Positions 36,308 to 44,688 of a stretch of DNA of 46,791 bases are shown here, one piece after another (the first letter of the stretch is position 1; every line of letters starts with the position of its first letter). Below the pieces are notes generated by a model. That model was not told where the DNA came from and searched no databases. It saw only the letters and a list, made by a program, of their open reading frames with translations. The stretch comes from a virus. The stretch lies in IMG/VR virus record IMGVR_UViG_3300049856_000164, positions 1 through 46,791 of that record; one strand, given 5' to 3'. Made by a program: the position numbers and the translations under genes.

Positions 36308-39097
36308 TCACCAGCAGGGGATATACCGCGTGGTGCCGTTATCGATGATCGGCACCCACTTCGTCGGGTTGCCGGCCACCGGGGCGTTCGTGAGCGTGCC
36401 CGCCGCAGCGGCCGCGCCGTTCGTGAGCGCGACCAAGGAGGTGAGCAACGTGGCGCTCCCGACCTTGATGATGCCGGTGTTCGTGAAGACGTGCGTCGGC
36501 GTCCCCCAGAAGGCGGCGAAGGTGCCGTCGACCTTGCCGTTCACGGCGTGATAGAACTCGATGTCGCCATTCACGCGCGCGATACGCAGCTTGGAGGTCG
36601 CCGCGAAGCTCTGGTGCCACAGATCGGCCGTCGTCGACTGCGTCGCATTTGTGGCCGCGTAGACGCTACCTTCGCCCCAGAGCGTACCGACCGAGCCGTA
36701 GGACCCGGAGTCACCGAACCGAATCTGCACGACGGACGAGGCCGCGCCCTCGAGCACCAGCTCCTGCCGGATCGGGAAACTCCGGGGCAGGGCGGAGCCG
36801 GTGTTGTAGTTGCCAGCGAACAGGATCGCCGCCGCCGCCGAACTGTCCACGTTATATGCCTGCGTGAGTAGTCCCTCGGCCCGGTTGTTGGTGACCATCG
36901 ACTTCACGCAACTGGCCGGAACGGCGATGCCAATCGCGTAGCCGACCGCGACGTCGTTGCCGACGTTGTTCCCGCTGATCAGGCACCCTTCACAGGCCGA
37001 GAGGTCGATCGCGGTGTACGTGTTCGTGAGGATCGTCCCGCCGTTGTAGACGACGTTCCCGACCACGGAGTTGGACGAGCCGCTGTTGAGGCAGAGCCCG
37101 GAGCCGCCGGAGTTGGTGATCGTGTTCCCGGTCAGCGTGCAGCGGTAGGCCCCGGAGATGTCGATCCCGCGGAGTCCCGACGCCTGGATGACGTTGCCCG
37201 TGATCATGCAATCTGTGATGCCGCCCCAGGCCACGGACACGCCGCTGGCCGAGCCGCCGGCGTTCTGGGAGAGCACGACGGTCGTCGCGTTCGTCACCGA
37301 CAGGATGTACGCGCCGACGGGGATCGTCCCGCCGCTCATGATCGTCCCTTCGTCGTTCTTCACGAAGCCGGCAGTCGCCGACGTGACCGTGGGGGACGCC
37401 GCGATCGTGACCGCATCGGCGACCGAGTGCGGGCTGATCACCGGCAGGGTACCGATGCCGTAGGTGCTGGGGCTCTTGATCGTGTTGCCGGTGATCGTGC
37501 ACCGCACCAGCGGCGCGCGGAGCGAGATGCCGGAGCCGGTCACCGTGTTGATCGAGTTCCCCGAAATGGTGTGACCCTCGCAGGGAATGCCGCCCAGCAC
37601 GATGCCGGACTTGGCGCCCCCCGACGCGGTGTTGCCGACGACGGTGCAGTCGGTGCAGTTCTGGATGGCGACCGCGCCCACGGTCAGCGTCGTATCGTCC
37701 TGCACGGCGCCCCAATCCTGCACCGTGTTCCCGACGACTGCGCCGCGGACGCAGGACTGGAGGTAGATCCCGGTGCCGCCGACCGCCGTGACCAGGTTGT
37801 TCGCGACGCGATTCTCCCGCGCGGCGATCGACGTCGCGCCGGCGGTCCGGTAAATCATGATGCCGTAGCCGTTGTTGTTCCCGGCCCCGGTCTTCGCGCC
37901 CGAGCAGACGTTGTCCGAGATGTCGGACTGCGCCATGTCGTAGCAGCCGATATTCGTCTGCACCGCCACCGACTGGCACTTGTTGCCCGTGATCTTGATG
38001 CGCTTGGAGCCGTCCGCGACGGTGCCGTTGCCGTTCACCTGGATGTCCGACGACAGCCCGGCGCCGATGTAGCCGTTCCCGCTGAACAGGTTGTCTTCGA
38101 TGAAGACGTCGTCGCAGCCGTAGACCTGGACGCCGCCGGCGTAGAGGGTCCCCGTGGCGGGGCTGGTGCAGCCCGTGAAGGAGCAACGCCGCACGGCGAC
38201 CTTCGTGCACGCCGAGAACACGACGCCGATCGCGCAGAGGCCCTGGATCGCGATCCCTTCGACGGCGATGTTCGTCTTGCTCGTCGCCGAGAGGGCGTAG
38301 CCGTTCGCGACGGTCACCTGGAAGATCGTCTGCCCCGCGATGCCCCGGAGCCGAACGTTCGACGGGATCAGGAGCGCCGCCGTCTGCTTGTAGGTGCCCG
38401 GCGGGGCCAGCACGTCGCCGCCCGTCGCCTGCGCGCCGGCGACGGTCATCGCGTTCTGCAGTGTGGTCGTCGCGTCGTTCACGCCCGTCGAGATCACGAC
38501 CCCGAGCGGCGCGTAGTCGAGCACGTTGAAGACGGCGTTGTTGACGAGGTACGCGGAGAGGGTGTTCACCGTCCGCGACTGGCCGGGCAGCGTGACCGCG
38601 CTCGAGGAGCCCACGGCCGACATCGTGAAGCCGGTGCCGGTGCCGGTGAGCACGAGCCCGGCGGTGGGATCCGGCAGGTTGAGGTTGTACGCGGCCGGGT
38701 TGATCGTCGCGCCCAGCTTGAGCGAGCGATCGACCTGGTCCTGGAGCTGCTGCGCGATCATGAGGAGCGCGTCGAGCCCCGTCTCCACGTCGGCCGGCGA
38801 GTTCCGCCCCTGGTTCTTGAGGTCGATCGTCTGCTTGAGCGGCCGATTGCGGCGGATCGTGAGCAGATCGCCCGACGTGCCGGCGTTGCCGAGCGTGACG
38901 GCACCGCCCGACGTGTTCCCCACGCCAGAGACGGCGTAGTCCAGCGGGTAGCTCAGGATGGTTTCGACGCCCGTCGCGACGGCGCGGCGGATGACCTGCA
39001 CGTCCGCTGCGTCCAGGATGCGGAACGTGTACGGGTAGACGAGCGTCGCCCCGTTCAGGGTGTAGTCGTTGCGGTTGGTCGTCGTCGCGACAGTCAT
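36308..39097 (-). CDS. Tailspike with T7-fibre N-terminus and beta-helix body
   Basis: This 929-residue protein has a T7 tail-fibre-like attachment domain (about 1-135: YTLNGATLVYPYTFRILD, then TIRRNRPLKQTIDL and ETGLDALLMIAQQLQDQVDR), a pectate-lyase-type right-handed beta-helix (about 185-760) with many turns such as CTITGNTIK, CTLTGNTIT, SVVGNVVYN and CLISGNNVG, and a C-terminal cap ending NGTTRYIPCW. It binds and probably degrades a host surface polysaccharide. The active site cannot be picked out by eye. It ends the late block and follows hairpin copy C. Confidence 0.92.
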   Translation of the reverse strand: MTVATTTNRNDYTLNGATLVYPYTFRILDAADVQVIRRAVATGVETILSYPLDYAVSGVGNTSGGAVTLGNAGTSGDLLTIRRNRPLKQTIDLKNQGRNSPADVETGLDALLMIAQQLQDQVDRSLKLGATINPAAYNLNLPDPTAGLVLTGTGTGFTMSAVGSSSAVTLPGQSRTVNTLSAYLVNNAVFNVLDYAPLGVVISTGVNDATTTLQNAMTVAGAQATGGDVLAPPGTYKQTAALLIPSNVRLRGIAGQTIFQVTVANGYALSATSKTNIAVEGIAIQGLCAIGVVFSACTKVAVRRCSFTGCTSPATGTLYAGGVQVYGCDDVFIEDNLFSGNGYIGAGLSSDIQVNGNGTVADGSKRIKITGNKCQSVAVQTNIGCYDMAQSDISDNVCSGAKTGAGNNNGYGIMIYRTAGATSIAARENRVANNLVTAVGGTGIYLQSCVRGAVVGNTVQDWGAVQDDTTLTVGAVAIQNCTDCTVVGNTASGGAKSGIVLGGIPCEGHTISGNSINTVTGSGISLRAPLVRCTITGNTIKSPSTYGIGTLPVISPHSVADAVTIAASPTVTSATAGFVKNDEGTIMSGGTIPVGAYILSVTNATTVVLSQNAGGSASGVSVAWGGITDCMITGNVIQASGLRGIDISGAYRCTLTGNTITNSGGSGLCLNSGSSNSVVGNVVYNGGTILTNTYTAIDLSACEGCLISGNNVGNDVAVGYAIGIAVPASCVKSMVTNNRAEGLLTQAYNVDSSAAAAILFAGNYNTGSALPRSFPIRQELVLEGAASSVVQIRFGDSGSYGSVGTLWGEGSVYAATNATQSTTADLWHQSFAATSKLRIARVNGDIEFYHAVNGKVDGTFAAFWGTPTHVFTNTGIIKVGSATLLTSLVALTNGAAAAAGTLTNAPVAGNPTKWVPIIDNGTTRYIPCW

Positions 39098-39114
39098 GGT
39101 CCAGGTCTCCGGAA

Positions 39115-39164
39115 ACAGAAAAAGCCAGCCTGCCCCGAGGTGGGCAGCTGGCCGTGGTGAGCGG
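39115..39164 (-). terminator. Conserved hairpin element, copy C (before the tailspike)
   Basis: On the minus strand the box CCGCTCACCACGGCC (39150-39164) leads into a hairpin (39124-39152) with outer stem GCCAGC/GCTGGC and inner stem TGCCC/GGGCA, then CTTTTTCTGTTT and the tailspike ribosome site GGAGA. The stem sequence differs from copies A and B but is still fully paired. The string CACGACGACAA upstream is shared with copy B. Confidence 0.85.
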
Positions 39165-39219
39165 TGATCTCGATTGTCGTCGTGCGGTCGTCCTACGGTC
39201 CTGCGGTGCTACCTGTGGG

Positions 39220-39513
39220 CTATCCCGGGATCCCGGAGAACGTGCCGAAGTTCTCGTCCGCGAGGCTCGGCGCGCGCTCCCGACTACAGCCGCCGGAGTA
39301 GGTCGCCTGTGCGGGCGTGGACATCAGGCGGCCATAGGCGTCGTACTTCGCCAGCGACACGCGGTGAATCCCGACTTCCTCGATCCGGTCGGCCATGAAC
39401 GCCGTCATCGCATCGAACTGCGGGAGCGGGAAGTCCTTCGTGCGGAAGACGAATGCGCCGCTCGGCGTCGCGATCCGCCACTTCACGCTCCAGCACGAGC
39501 GCTTCCGTTTCAT
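39220..39513 (-). CDS. Small protein of unknown function before the tailspike
   Basis: This 97-residue protein begins MKRKRSCWSVKWRIATPSGA and has a beta-rich middle (FVFRTKDFPLPQFDAMTAFM) and KYDAYGRLMSTPAQATY near the end. It starts in an ATGA overlap with the signal-peptide protein. A tailspike chaperone or lysis accessory role is possible from position only. Confidence 0.62.
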   Translation of the reverse strand: MKRKRSCWSVKWRIATPSGAFVFRTKDFPLPQFDAMTAFMADRIEEVGIHRVSLAKYDAYGRLMSTPAQATYSGGCSRERAPSLADENFGTFSGIPG

Positions 39514-40109
39514 GGCCCGGGCCGCGTCGGGAGCGGGAGCGCCGGAGGCGTCGACGCGCCGCGCGGGCCGTTCTCCACCCGCCAGCGAATCGAGTCGGCC
39601 CCGACGACCGGCATCCAGTAGAAGTACCGATCCGTGAGCGTGAGCGGATAGGCGGGCGGAGGACGCCAAACCCCCGGACTCACCAGCGTCCACCGGACCG
39701 AGTCGCGCGCCACCGAAATGTTGGGCGCCCAGACGAGCGTATCGTGCGCGCTGGCCGGTCCCGCGAGGCGGACGGTGTCGACGCGGAGCACCGTATCCAC
39801 CCGCGCGGCCGGCAGCGTGAAGTTCGCCGGTTTCGGGCCGACCGAGGTCGCGAGGCCGTAGATGCCGCGCCCGCCGACGAGCGTGAGCTGCCAGTAGCTA
39901 TGCACCGTGTCCGCGCGAACGACGACGGAGCCGGGGATCTTCACCGTGTCGACGCGCGACGCCGGGAGCGCGATCTTGTTCACGCTCACCGACGTGATCT
40001 TGCCCGTGGCCGCCGTGATGACGCGGGTGGCGGTGTAGATCGTCGTGTCGCGCCCCGTCTGGGCGAGCGCCGGCGCCGCGAGCAGGAGCGCCAAGGCGGC
40101 GGCTCTCAC
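39510..40109 (-). CDS. Exported protein with signal peptide
   Basis: This 199-residue protein has a clear signal peptide at residues 1-16 (MRAAALALLLAAPALAQ, cleavage probably A-L-A/Q) and no lipobox Cys. The mature part is beta-rich and Val/Thr-rich, with repeated 'ARVDTV' units (ASRVDTVKIPGSV, AARVDTVLRVDTVR). Start GTG 40109 overlaps the upstream stop (GTGA). It lies in the lysis cassette; it could be a periplasmic lysis partner, though it is not a typical o-spanin. Confidence 0.68.
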   Translation of the reverse strand: MRAAALALLLAAPALAQTGRDTTIYTATRVITAATGKITSVSVNKIALPASRVDTVKIPGSVVVRADTVHSYWQLTLVGGRGIYGLATSVGPKPANFTLPAARVDTVLRVDTVRLAGPASAHDTLVWAPNISVARDSVRWTLVSPGVWRPPPAYPLTLTDRYFYWMPVVGADSIRWRVENGPRGASTPPALPLPTRPGP

Positions 40110-40324
40110 AACTCCTCCACGACGATCCGGCCGGCGCGGTTGTGCGCCTGCCAGATGAGCGGCCCGCCGGCGGCGCCGGAGCGCACGCTGCCAGTCGCGC
40201 CGTCGCCGGCCTGCTGGAGCAGGTGCCGGCACTCGCGGATCGCGAGGCGCTTGTTCGCCCGCGGCTCCCCCTGCGACTGGCCGTTGACGCGGATCGGGTA
40301 GCGCACGAAAATGCGGCCGCTCAT
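40106..40324 (-). CDS. Small basic protein of the lysis region
   Basis: This 72-residue protein (MSGRIFVRYPIRVNGQSQGE, then LAIRECRHLLQQAGDGATGS) has a beta-rich start and a short helix. Coupled by ATGA on one side and GTGA on the other. No family recognised. Confidence 0.62.
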   Translation of the reverse strand: MSGRIFVRYPIRVNGQSQGEPRANKRLAIRECRHLLQQAGDGATGSVRSGAAGGPLIWQAHNRAGRIVVEEL

Positions 40325-40482
40325 CGCGGGAGCCTCCCCTTGAGTGCCCCCGCGATCTGCGCCGCGACGACCTCCGTCGCCTCGCTCGGAATGTTCGGAT
40401 TCTTCGCGAGCTCCTTCTGCGCCTCTTCCATCGCGTGCGCAACGCCCCACTTGAACAGCTTGCCGAAGAGTGCTTTCCACAT
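40321..40482 (-). CDS. 53-residue amphipathic protein
   Basis: This short gene encodes MWKALFGKLFKWGVAHAMEE, then AQKELAKNPNIPSEATEVVA and a basic end. The front is an amphipathic helix with aromatic and Lys residues alternating, so it may lie on the membrane. The ATG at 40482 has GGAGGA 8 bases upstream, and the stop overlaps the next ATG (ATGA). It comes just after the lysin gene. Confidence 0.62.
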   Translation of the reverse strand: MWKALFGKLFKWGVAHAMEEAQKELAKNPNIPSEATEVVAAQIAGALKGRLPR

Positions 40483-40506
40483 GGATCGATCCTCCGTGAG
40501 AGAGTC

Positions 40507-41172
40507 CTACGGGAGCAGCAGCGTTGGCGTCCCGCCGAGCGCGTCGGCGTGGATCACGTCGACGTCCATCGTCTGATTGGTGAGCCCGACGACGAGGTCC
40601 TCGAGCGTCGCTACCTTCTGGCGCATCTGAACGCCGCGCACCGCCGGGATCTGGTCGCGGTTGAGGTTGTAGGCGCTCCAGTAGGCGTCGAAGCGGAGAT
40701 TCCGGTACAGCTGCACGGCCGTGAGCCCGCACGAGTCGCCGACGTAGAGGCCGGGGTGATAGCCCGCCTCGGTGACGCGCTGGTGCCACGCGTTGCAGAA
40801 GGCGATGACGTCGGCCGCGGGGACGCCCCGCTTCACCCCTTCGAGGTCGCACCAGACGGAGACGCCGAGCCCGCGCGGGATACCGATGGCGCGGCATTCC
40901 TCGGCCGCGACGGCGCCGTACGCCGCGCCGAGGTTCTGGCCCGGGATCCAGCCTTCCGGGGCGACGTGCTGCACGACGCCGACGCCGAGCCCGGCGTAGA
41001 GGCACGCGGCGAGCTCGCCCGCGATTAGGTCGTGATCGTTCGCCTGGCCGCGGCGCACGTAGCGCATCACGAACTGGAAGCCCTTCGCGACCGCGTCCTT
41101 CGCCTGGACGCGGGTGATGCGCTGGTTGGCGTCGAACCCACGCGCGCCGTCGAGCAGATGGCCGATGATCAT
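40507..41172 (-). CDS. Endolysin candidate, DUF1906 glycoside-hydrolase-like
   Basis: This 221-residue protein starts GHLLDGARGFDANQRITRVQ and continues AKGFQFVMRYV, then EGWIPGQNLGAAYGAVAAEE, GLGVSVWCDLEGVKRGVPAA and GYHPGLYVGDSCGLTAVQLY, the DUF1906 (Rv2525c-like) TIM-barrel pattern with acidic residues at barrel strand ends (D13; D and E in CDLEG). Members occur as phage lysins. It follows a two-span holin-like gene with an ATGA overlap, which makes a peptidoglycan-cutting role likely. There is no signal peptide, so a holin would be needed. Confidence 0.85.
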   Translation of the reverse strand: MIIGHLLDGARGFDANQRITRVQAKDAVAKGFQFVMRYVRRGQANDHDLIAGELAACLYAGLGVGVVQHVAPEGWIPGQNLGAAYGAVAAEECRAIGIPRGLGVSVWCDLEGVKRGVPAADVIAFCNAWHQRVTEAGYHPGLYVGDSCGLTAVQLYRNLRFDAYWSAYNLNRDQIPAVRGVQMRQKVATLEDLVVGLTNQTMDVDVIHADALGGTPTLLLP

Positions 41173-41471
41173 GGCGGTGTCTCTCCGTCAGGGGGGAGAA
41201 CGACCGGCGGATCGGTCGCGCGCCGGTGCGCATGCAGCCGGTCGTTGGCATCGAGCACGAAGGAGCCGCCGTCCTTCGCCCGCTTCGCGTCGGCCCAGAA
41301 GAAGCCCCACCAGCCGAGCCCCACGCCGACCGTGATCGCGGCATAGAAGAAGTGCGTCGGCAGGTGCGGGAGCCCGCGCAGGTGCAGCGTGGCCTCGAGC
41401 ACGAAGGTCGCGAGCAGCCAGAGGATGCCGAACCCGCCGACCGCGTAGCCGACCCCCTGGCGCGTCGTCAT
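41169..41471 (-). CDS. Holin candidate (two membrane segments)
   Basis: This 100-residue protein has two membrane segments, about 7-28 (GYAVGGFGILWLLATFVLEA) and 41-59 (FYAAITVGVGLGWWGFFWA), and a charged C-terminal tail, the layout of a class II holin. It directly precedes the lysin gene (ATGA). The neighbouring 188-residue protein also spans the membrane, so which one sets lysis timing is unproven. Confidence 0.7.
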   Translation of the reverse strand: MTTRQGVGYAVGGFGILWLLATFVLEATLHLRGLPHLPTHFFYAAITVGVGLGWWGFFWADAKRAKDGGSFVLDANDRLHAHRRATDPPVVLPPDGETPP

Positions 41472-42034
41472 CGCCGCACGACCCGGAGCTGCGGCGCCGG
41501 ACGCGCGGCCGCCCCGCAGAAGAGCAGGATGCCGAGCAACCGCACGCCCTGGTACACCCCCCAGCTCCACCAGCCCGGCGCGAACGCGTACCACCACCAC
41601 GCGACGAGTCCGGCGCCGAACGCGACGACGAGGCAGTCGCGCAGCCGGCCGAGCGCGGGTCGCTCCCACGCGATCCACGCGACCGACCCCCACGCCACCG
41701 TCCGCAACAGCACGTCGATCCCCAGCGGGCCGTGCCAGAGTACCGCGACGACGCCGACGATGACGAGGGCCACGGCCAACCGCATCGCGTCCAACCGATC
41801 CAGCAGGACGGCCCCGACGAGCGCCGCCTGCGTGACCGGGTAGAGATTCCCGACGAGGTCCGGATCGACGAACAGCGCCGCCGTGTCGGCCAGCCACGAG
41901 ACCGCGAACGCGAGGGCGAGCCACCACCAGGCCGCGCCGGCGCGCTGGCCGCGCACCTGGCGCACGGCGAGGAAGACGAGCGGGATGAGCCCCATCTCGG
42001 CGGCGAGCTCGGAGACGACGCGCGCGATGGTCAC
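41468..42034 (-). CDS. Multi-span membrane protein
   Basis: This 188-residue protein has about six hydrophobic segments (for example MGLIPLVFLAVRQ, WWWLALAFAVSWLADTAALF, LAVALVIVGVVAVLWHG, LGILLFCGAAARP) and several Trp-rich interfaces. GTG 42034 overlaps the upstream stop as GTGA; ATG 42052 is an alternative but would overlap by 22 bases. It lies in the lysis cassette. Its family is not recognised. Confidence 0.68.
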   Translation of the reverse strand: MTIARVVSELAAEMGLIPLVFLAVRQVRGQRAGAAWWWLALAFAVSWLADTAALFVDPDLVGNLYPVTQAALVGAVLLDRLDAMRLAVALVIVGVVAVLWHGPLGIDVLLRTVAWGSVAWIAWERPALGRLRDCLVVAFGAGLVAWWWYAFAPGWWSWGVYQGVRLLGILLFCGAAARPAPQLRVVRR

Positions 42035-42294
42035 TGGCAGATCGGCGGGCAACGCCGCGAGTCGTTGATGTCGGCGCTGGCGTCGTCGTCGGCGCCGGCC
42101 ACTTTCACCGCGCCCACCACGCGGAACGTCATCTTGTCGCCCCGCTGCCGGACTTCCACGCGGGCGATGTCGGCCCCGATGGCACCGATCTGGTCATACA
42201 GCGCGCGCACGGACGCGCCTTGGAACCAGTGATAGGGCTGGTCAGTCGGCTTCGTGCCCTGCGGGCGGCGGCGGGGCTTCTGGGGCGTGGTCAT
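42031..42294 (-). CDS. Small basic protein of unknown function
   Basis: This 87-residue protein has a basic, Pro-rich N-terminus (TTPQKPRRRPQGTKPTDQPY), a central helix and a beta segment DKMTFRVVGAVKVAGADDDA. Coupled by ATGA to the spanin-like gene upstream. No family recognised. Confidence 0.6.
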   Translation of the reverse strand: MTTPQKPRRRPQGTKPTDQPYHWFQGASVRALYDQIGAIGADIARVEVRQRGDKMTFRVVGAVKVAGADDDASADINDSRRCPPICQ

Positions 42295-42548
42295 GCGACA
42301 ACCTCCTCGGACTGTGGTGGCTGGTGGCGACGGTGCGCCCGTTCCTCGAGCATCTGCGCGCGGAGCCGGGCGAGGTCGTCTGACAGGTTAAAATTCGTGC
42401 GTTGGATCGCGATGTTCTCGTCTTGCGCTTTCAATACCGCGCGCGTGACGGCGCTCGTATACGCGCCGAACGAGCGGACCAGATGGAACACCGCGAACAC
42501 GAGCGCACCTTGCCCGGCGATGACGGCAATCGCGATCCATGTTGGCAT
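42291..42548 (-). CDS. Inner-membrane spanin-like protein
   Basis: This 85-residue protein has one N-terminal membrane segment (about 3-23, TWIAIAVIAGQGALVFAVFH) followed by a long helical, coiled-coil-like part (LSDDLARLRAQMLEERAHRR). That is the layout of i-spanins, which join the inner membrane to an outer-membrane partner at lysis. No lipoprotein partner is evident in an overlapping frame, so the role is tentative. Confidence 0.55.
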   Translation of the reverse strand: MPTWIAIAVIAGQGALVFAVFHLVRSFGAYTSAVTRAVLKAQDENIAIQRTNFNLSDDLARLRAQMLEERAHRRHQPPQSEEVVA

Positions 42549-42550
42549 GG

Positions 42551-43000
42551 TTAGTCTCCCTGCCTTCGCCGCTCTTTGCGGCGCTCTGAGAGCGTCAGCA
42601 CCATCTCGGCCACCTTCTCCCGTCGCTCGTCGCTCGCGCGCCGGTCGCTGGTGAACCCGAGGAAGTCAAGCAACGCGTTCGTCTCGTCGTGCCGTTCCCG
42701 ATTGTCGAGTGCAATGTCGAGCAAGAGGTCATGATCCTCGAAGAGCACGTCAATCCGACCCACCGATTCGGAGAGCCGCGTAAACGCCTGAAGTTCCGGC
42801 GCGAACATCTCCCGCATCTGCTTCTCCATCTCCGCCCGCTCCTTTAGCCGCGTCGCGCGCCGCCATTCGAGGAACGGCTTGGCGACCTTGGCGACGAACG
42901 CCCACACGCCACCGAGGCCGATCGAGACTTTCGCCCCAATCTCGACGACGTTCGCAATGCGCTCCCCGAGTTGGGGATCGGTCGGCGGCGGCGGATTCAT
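42551..43000 (-). CDS. Membrane-anchored coiled-coil protein
   Basis: This 149-residue protein has one hydrophobic segment at about 21-38 (GAKVSIGLGGVWAFVAKVAK) and then long charged helices (RLKERAEMEKQMREMFAPEL, and a C-terminal VAEMVLTLSERRKERRR). It overlaps the large virion gene upstream by ATGA. It could be a holin-associated or spanin-type protein; no family is certain. Confidence 0.6.
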   Translation of the reverse strand: MNPPPPTDPQLGERIANVVEIGAKVSIGLGGVWAFVAKVAKPFLEWRRATRLKERAEMEKQMREMFAPELQAFTRLSESVGRIDVLFEDHDLLLDIALDNRERHDETNALLDFLGFTSDRRASDERREKVAEMVLTLSERRKERRRQGD

Positions 43001-44688
43001 CGGCTCCCATCAGACGACTTCTTTGCCGATGCCTTCTTCGGCTTCGGCGAGTAGGTGTTCACACTGATGCCGAGCGCGTCGGCGATCGTCGCGAGCACCA
43101 CGTTCGCCGCGTTGGGATTCGTCGCGAGTTCATGAATGTTTGTGATCGGGAGCGGCGTGAAGAGATTGCTCAACTCGCCCTGCACGGTGATCGGATTCCC
43201 CTCGAAGTCGTGGCCTTTCAGGAGGTCCTTCACCAGCGCCGCGGCGGGGCTGAGCTTGTTCTCGAAGAAGTTGTAGACGACGTCGGTGCCGGAGCGCGCC
43301 CCGAAGCCACCCGAATTGAGCGGCGTCACCTTGCCGGTCGTGCTGCTCTTGCTCGACATCGTCAGGAGCCGCGCGGCGAGCGTGATCAGCGACCCCATGC
43401 CGCCAGTGACATCGAATCGCGTATCCTTGACGCGGATCTTCCCGAAGTCCGAGGAGCGCGGGTCCAGCTCCACGCTCTTCGGATCGACCGCGCGCGCGAT
43501 GGCGAGAATCGCCGCCGTGCCAGCCGTCACCTTCACCAGATTGATCGCCGCCTGCTTCCGCACGAACGGCGTCACGCCACCCTCCAGCTGGTGCGCGGTC
43601 AGGAAATCGAAGTCGCTCTTGAGCTTCCGCGCCGAGAAGAAGACGGCGTTCGTCACGTTCGCCGCCGGCTCGGCCGGCCCCAAGTGGCCGCGCGCCGTCA
43701 ACGAGTTGACGAGCCTCCCGATCGACTCCAGCTGCCGCGGGTCCGCCAGATCGACGCCCGACTTCTCGGCGATCTCCATGTACTTGTCGAACACGTCAGC
43801 CCGCATCCGGTACTGGAAGGCCGTGAACGCCGCCTCGCTCGCCTTGTACGCGCGGCCGAGCACGGGAATCTTCTCCGGCAGCGACGACGGGAACTGATCC
43901 TCGACATTCGCGAGCGCGAGCTTCGCCTTCGCGTAGCGGCCATTCATCGCGTTCGGCCGCGAGAGAATGTCCGCGTTGACTTCGTTCATCACTTCCTTCC
44001 CGCCGAACTGCTGGACCAGATCGACGAAGGACTGCTTCGCGTTTTGGTACCAGATTTCCGGGTGCGCGAAGAGGTTTTTCCAGCCCTGCCGCAAGAGCGC
44101 CGAGTTGTCGAAGCTCGCCTTGATCGACTTCGAGAATCCCGCCACGTTCGACAGGAAGCCCGACGCGGTGATCGGCTTCTTCGTGCCGTTCTTCAGCTCG
44201 GACACGTAGTTGGCGAACTCCACCCGCGCGCGCCCGTAGGCCAGCCGGTCGCCGCCGCCCTCGAGCGCGGTGCGCGAGTCGGACACCGCCTTCGCCAGCT
44301 CCGAGATGCGCCCCGCCTCCTCCATCGTCACGCCGAACCCGAGGCGCTGCTTCGCCAGGTCGGCCAGGAAGGCGTCCATTGCCTTCGGCTCGAGCACGCG
44401 GTCCATCCGCTCCACGCGGGTCACCAGATCGCGCTTGATCTCCGGCTTGAGGCCCGTCACCTGGTCGATCCAGCTTTTGAGCCCCTGCTGCTGGTTCTTG
44501 AGCAGGAGCTTCGACTCGAAGGTGGCGTTGACGTGCGTCGCGTTGGCCTCGCCGACGATCTCGGCGAAGGCCGCATGCCGCTCCGCGCTCGTCATCGCGG
44601 CGAACGCGGCCGGGTCGAGCTCGCCCGACTCCACCTTCTTCAAGAAGGCGTCGGCGTGTTTCGGCAGGAGGCAGAAGGATGGCGGCAT
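42997..44688 (-). CDS. Internal virion protein with large polyvalent-protein-type domain
   Basis: This 563-residue protein contains SFDNSALLRQGWKNLFAHPE, followed by IWYQNAKQSFVDLVQQFGG and MRADVFDKYMEIAEKSGVDL, a segment shared by many phage ejected proteins and described as part of large polyvalent protein families. A hydrophobic stretch (INLVKVTAGTAAILAIARAV) lies around residue 390. It is the second large protein after the tail genes, the place of T7 gp16. The start is ATG 44688, in a TGATG overlap with the upstream gene. The transglycosylase domain of gp16 is not seen. Confidence 0.78.
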   Translation of the reverse strand: MPPSFCLLPKHADAFLKKVESGELDPAAFAAMTSAERHAAFAEIVGEANATHVNATFESKLLLKNQQQGLKSWIDQVTGLKPEIKRDLVTRVERMDRVLEPKAMDAFLADLAKQRLGFGVTMEEAGRISELAKAVSDSRTALEGGGDRLAYGRARVEFANYVSELKNGTKKPITASGFLSNVAGFSKSIKASFDNSALLRQGWKNLFAHPEIWYQNAKQSFVDLVQQFGGKEVMNEVNADILSRPNAMNGRYAKAKLALANVEDQFPSSLPEKIPVLGRAYKASEAAFTAFQYRMRADVFDKYMEIAEKSGVDLADPRQLESIGRLVNSLTARGHLGPAEPAANVTNAVFFSARKLKSDFDFLTAHQLEGGVTPFVRKQAAINLVKVTAGTAAILAIARAVDPKSVELDPRSSDFGKIRVKDTRFDVTGGMGSLITLAARLLTMSSKSSTTGKVTPLNSGGFGARSGTDVVYNFFENKLSPAAALVKDLLKGHDFEGNPITVQGELSNLFTPLPITNIHELATNPNAANVVLATIADALGISVNTYSPKPKKASAKKSSDGSR

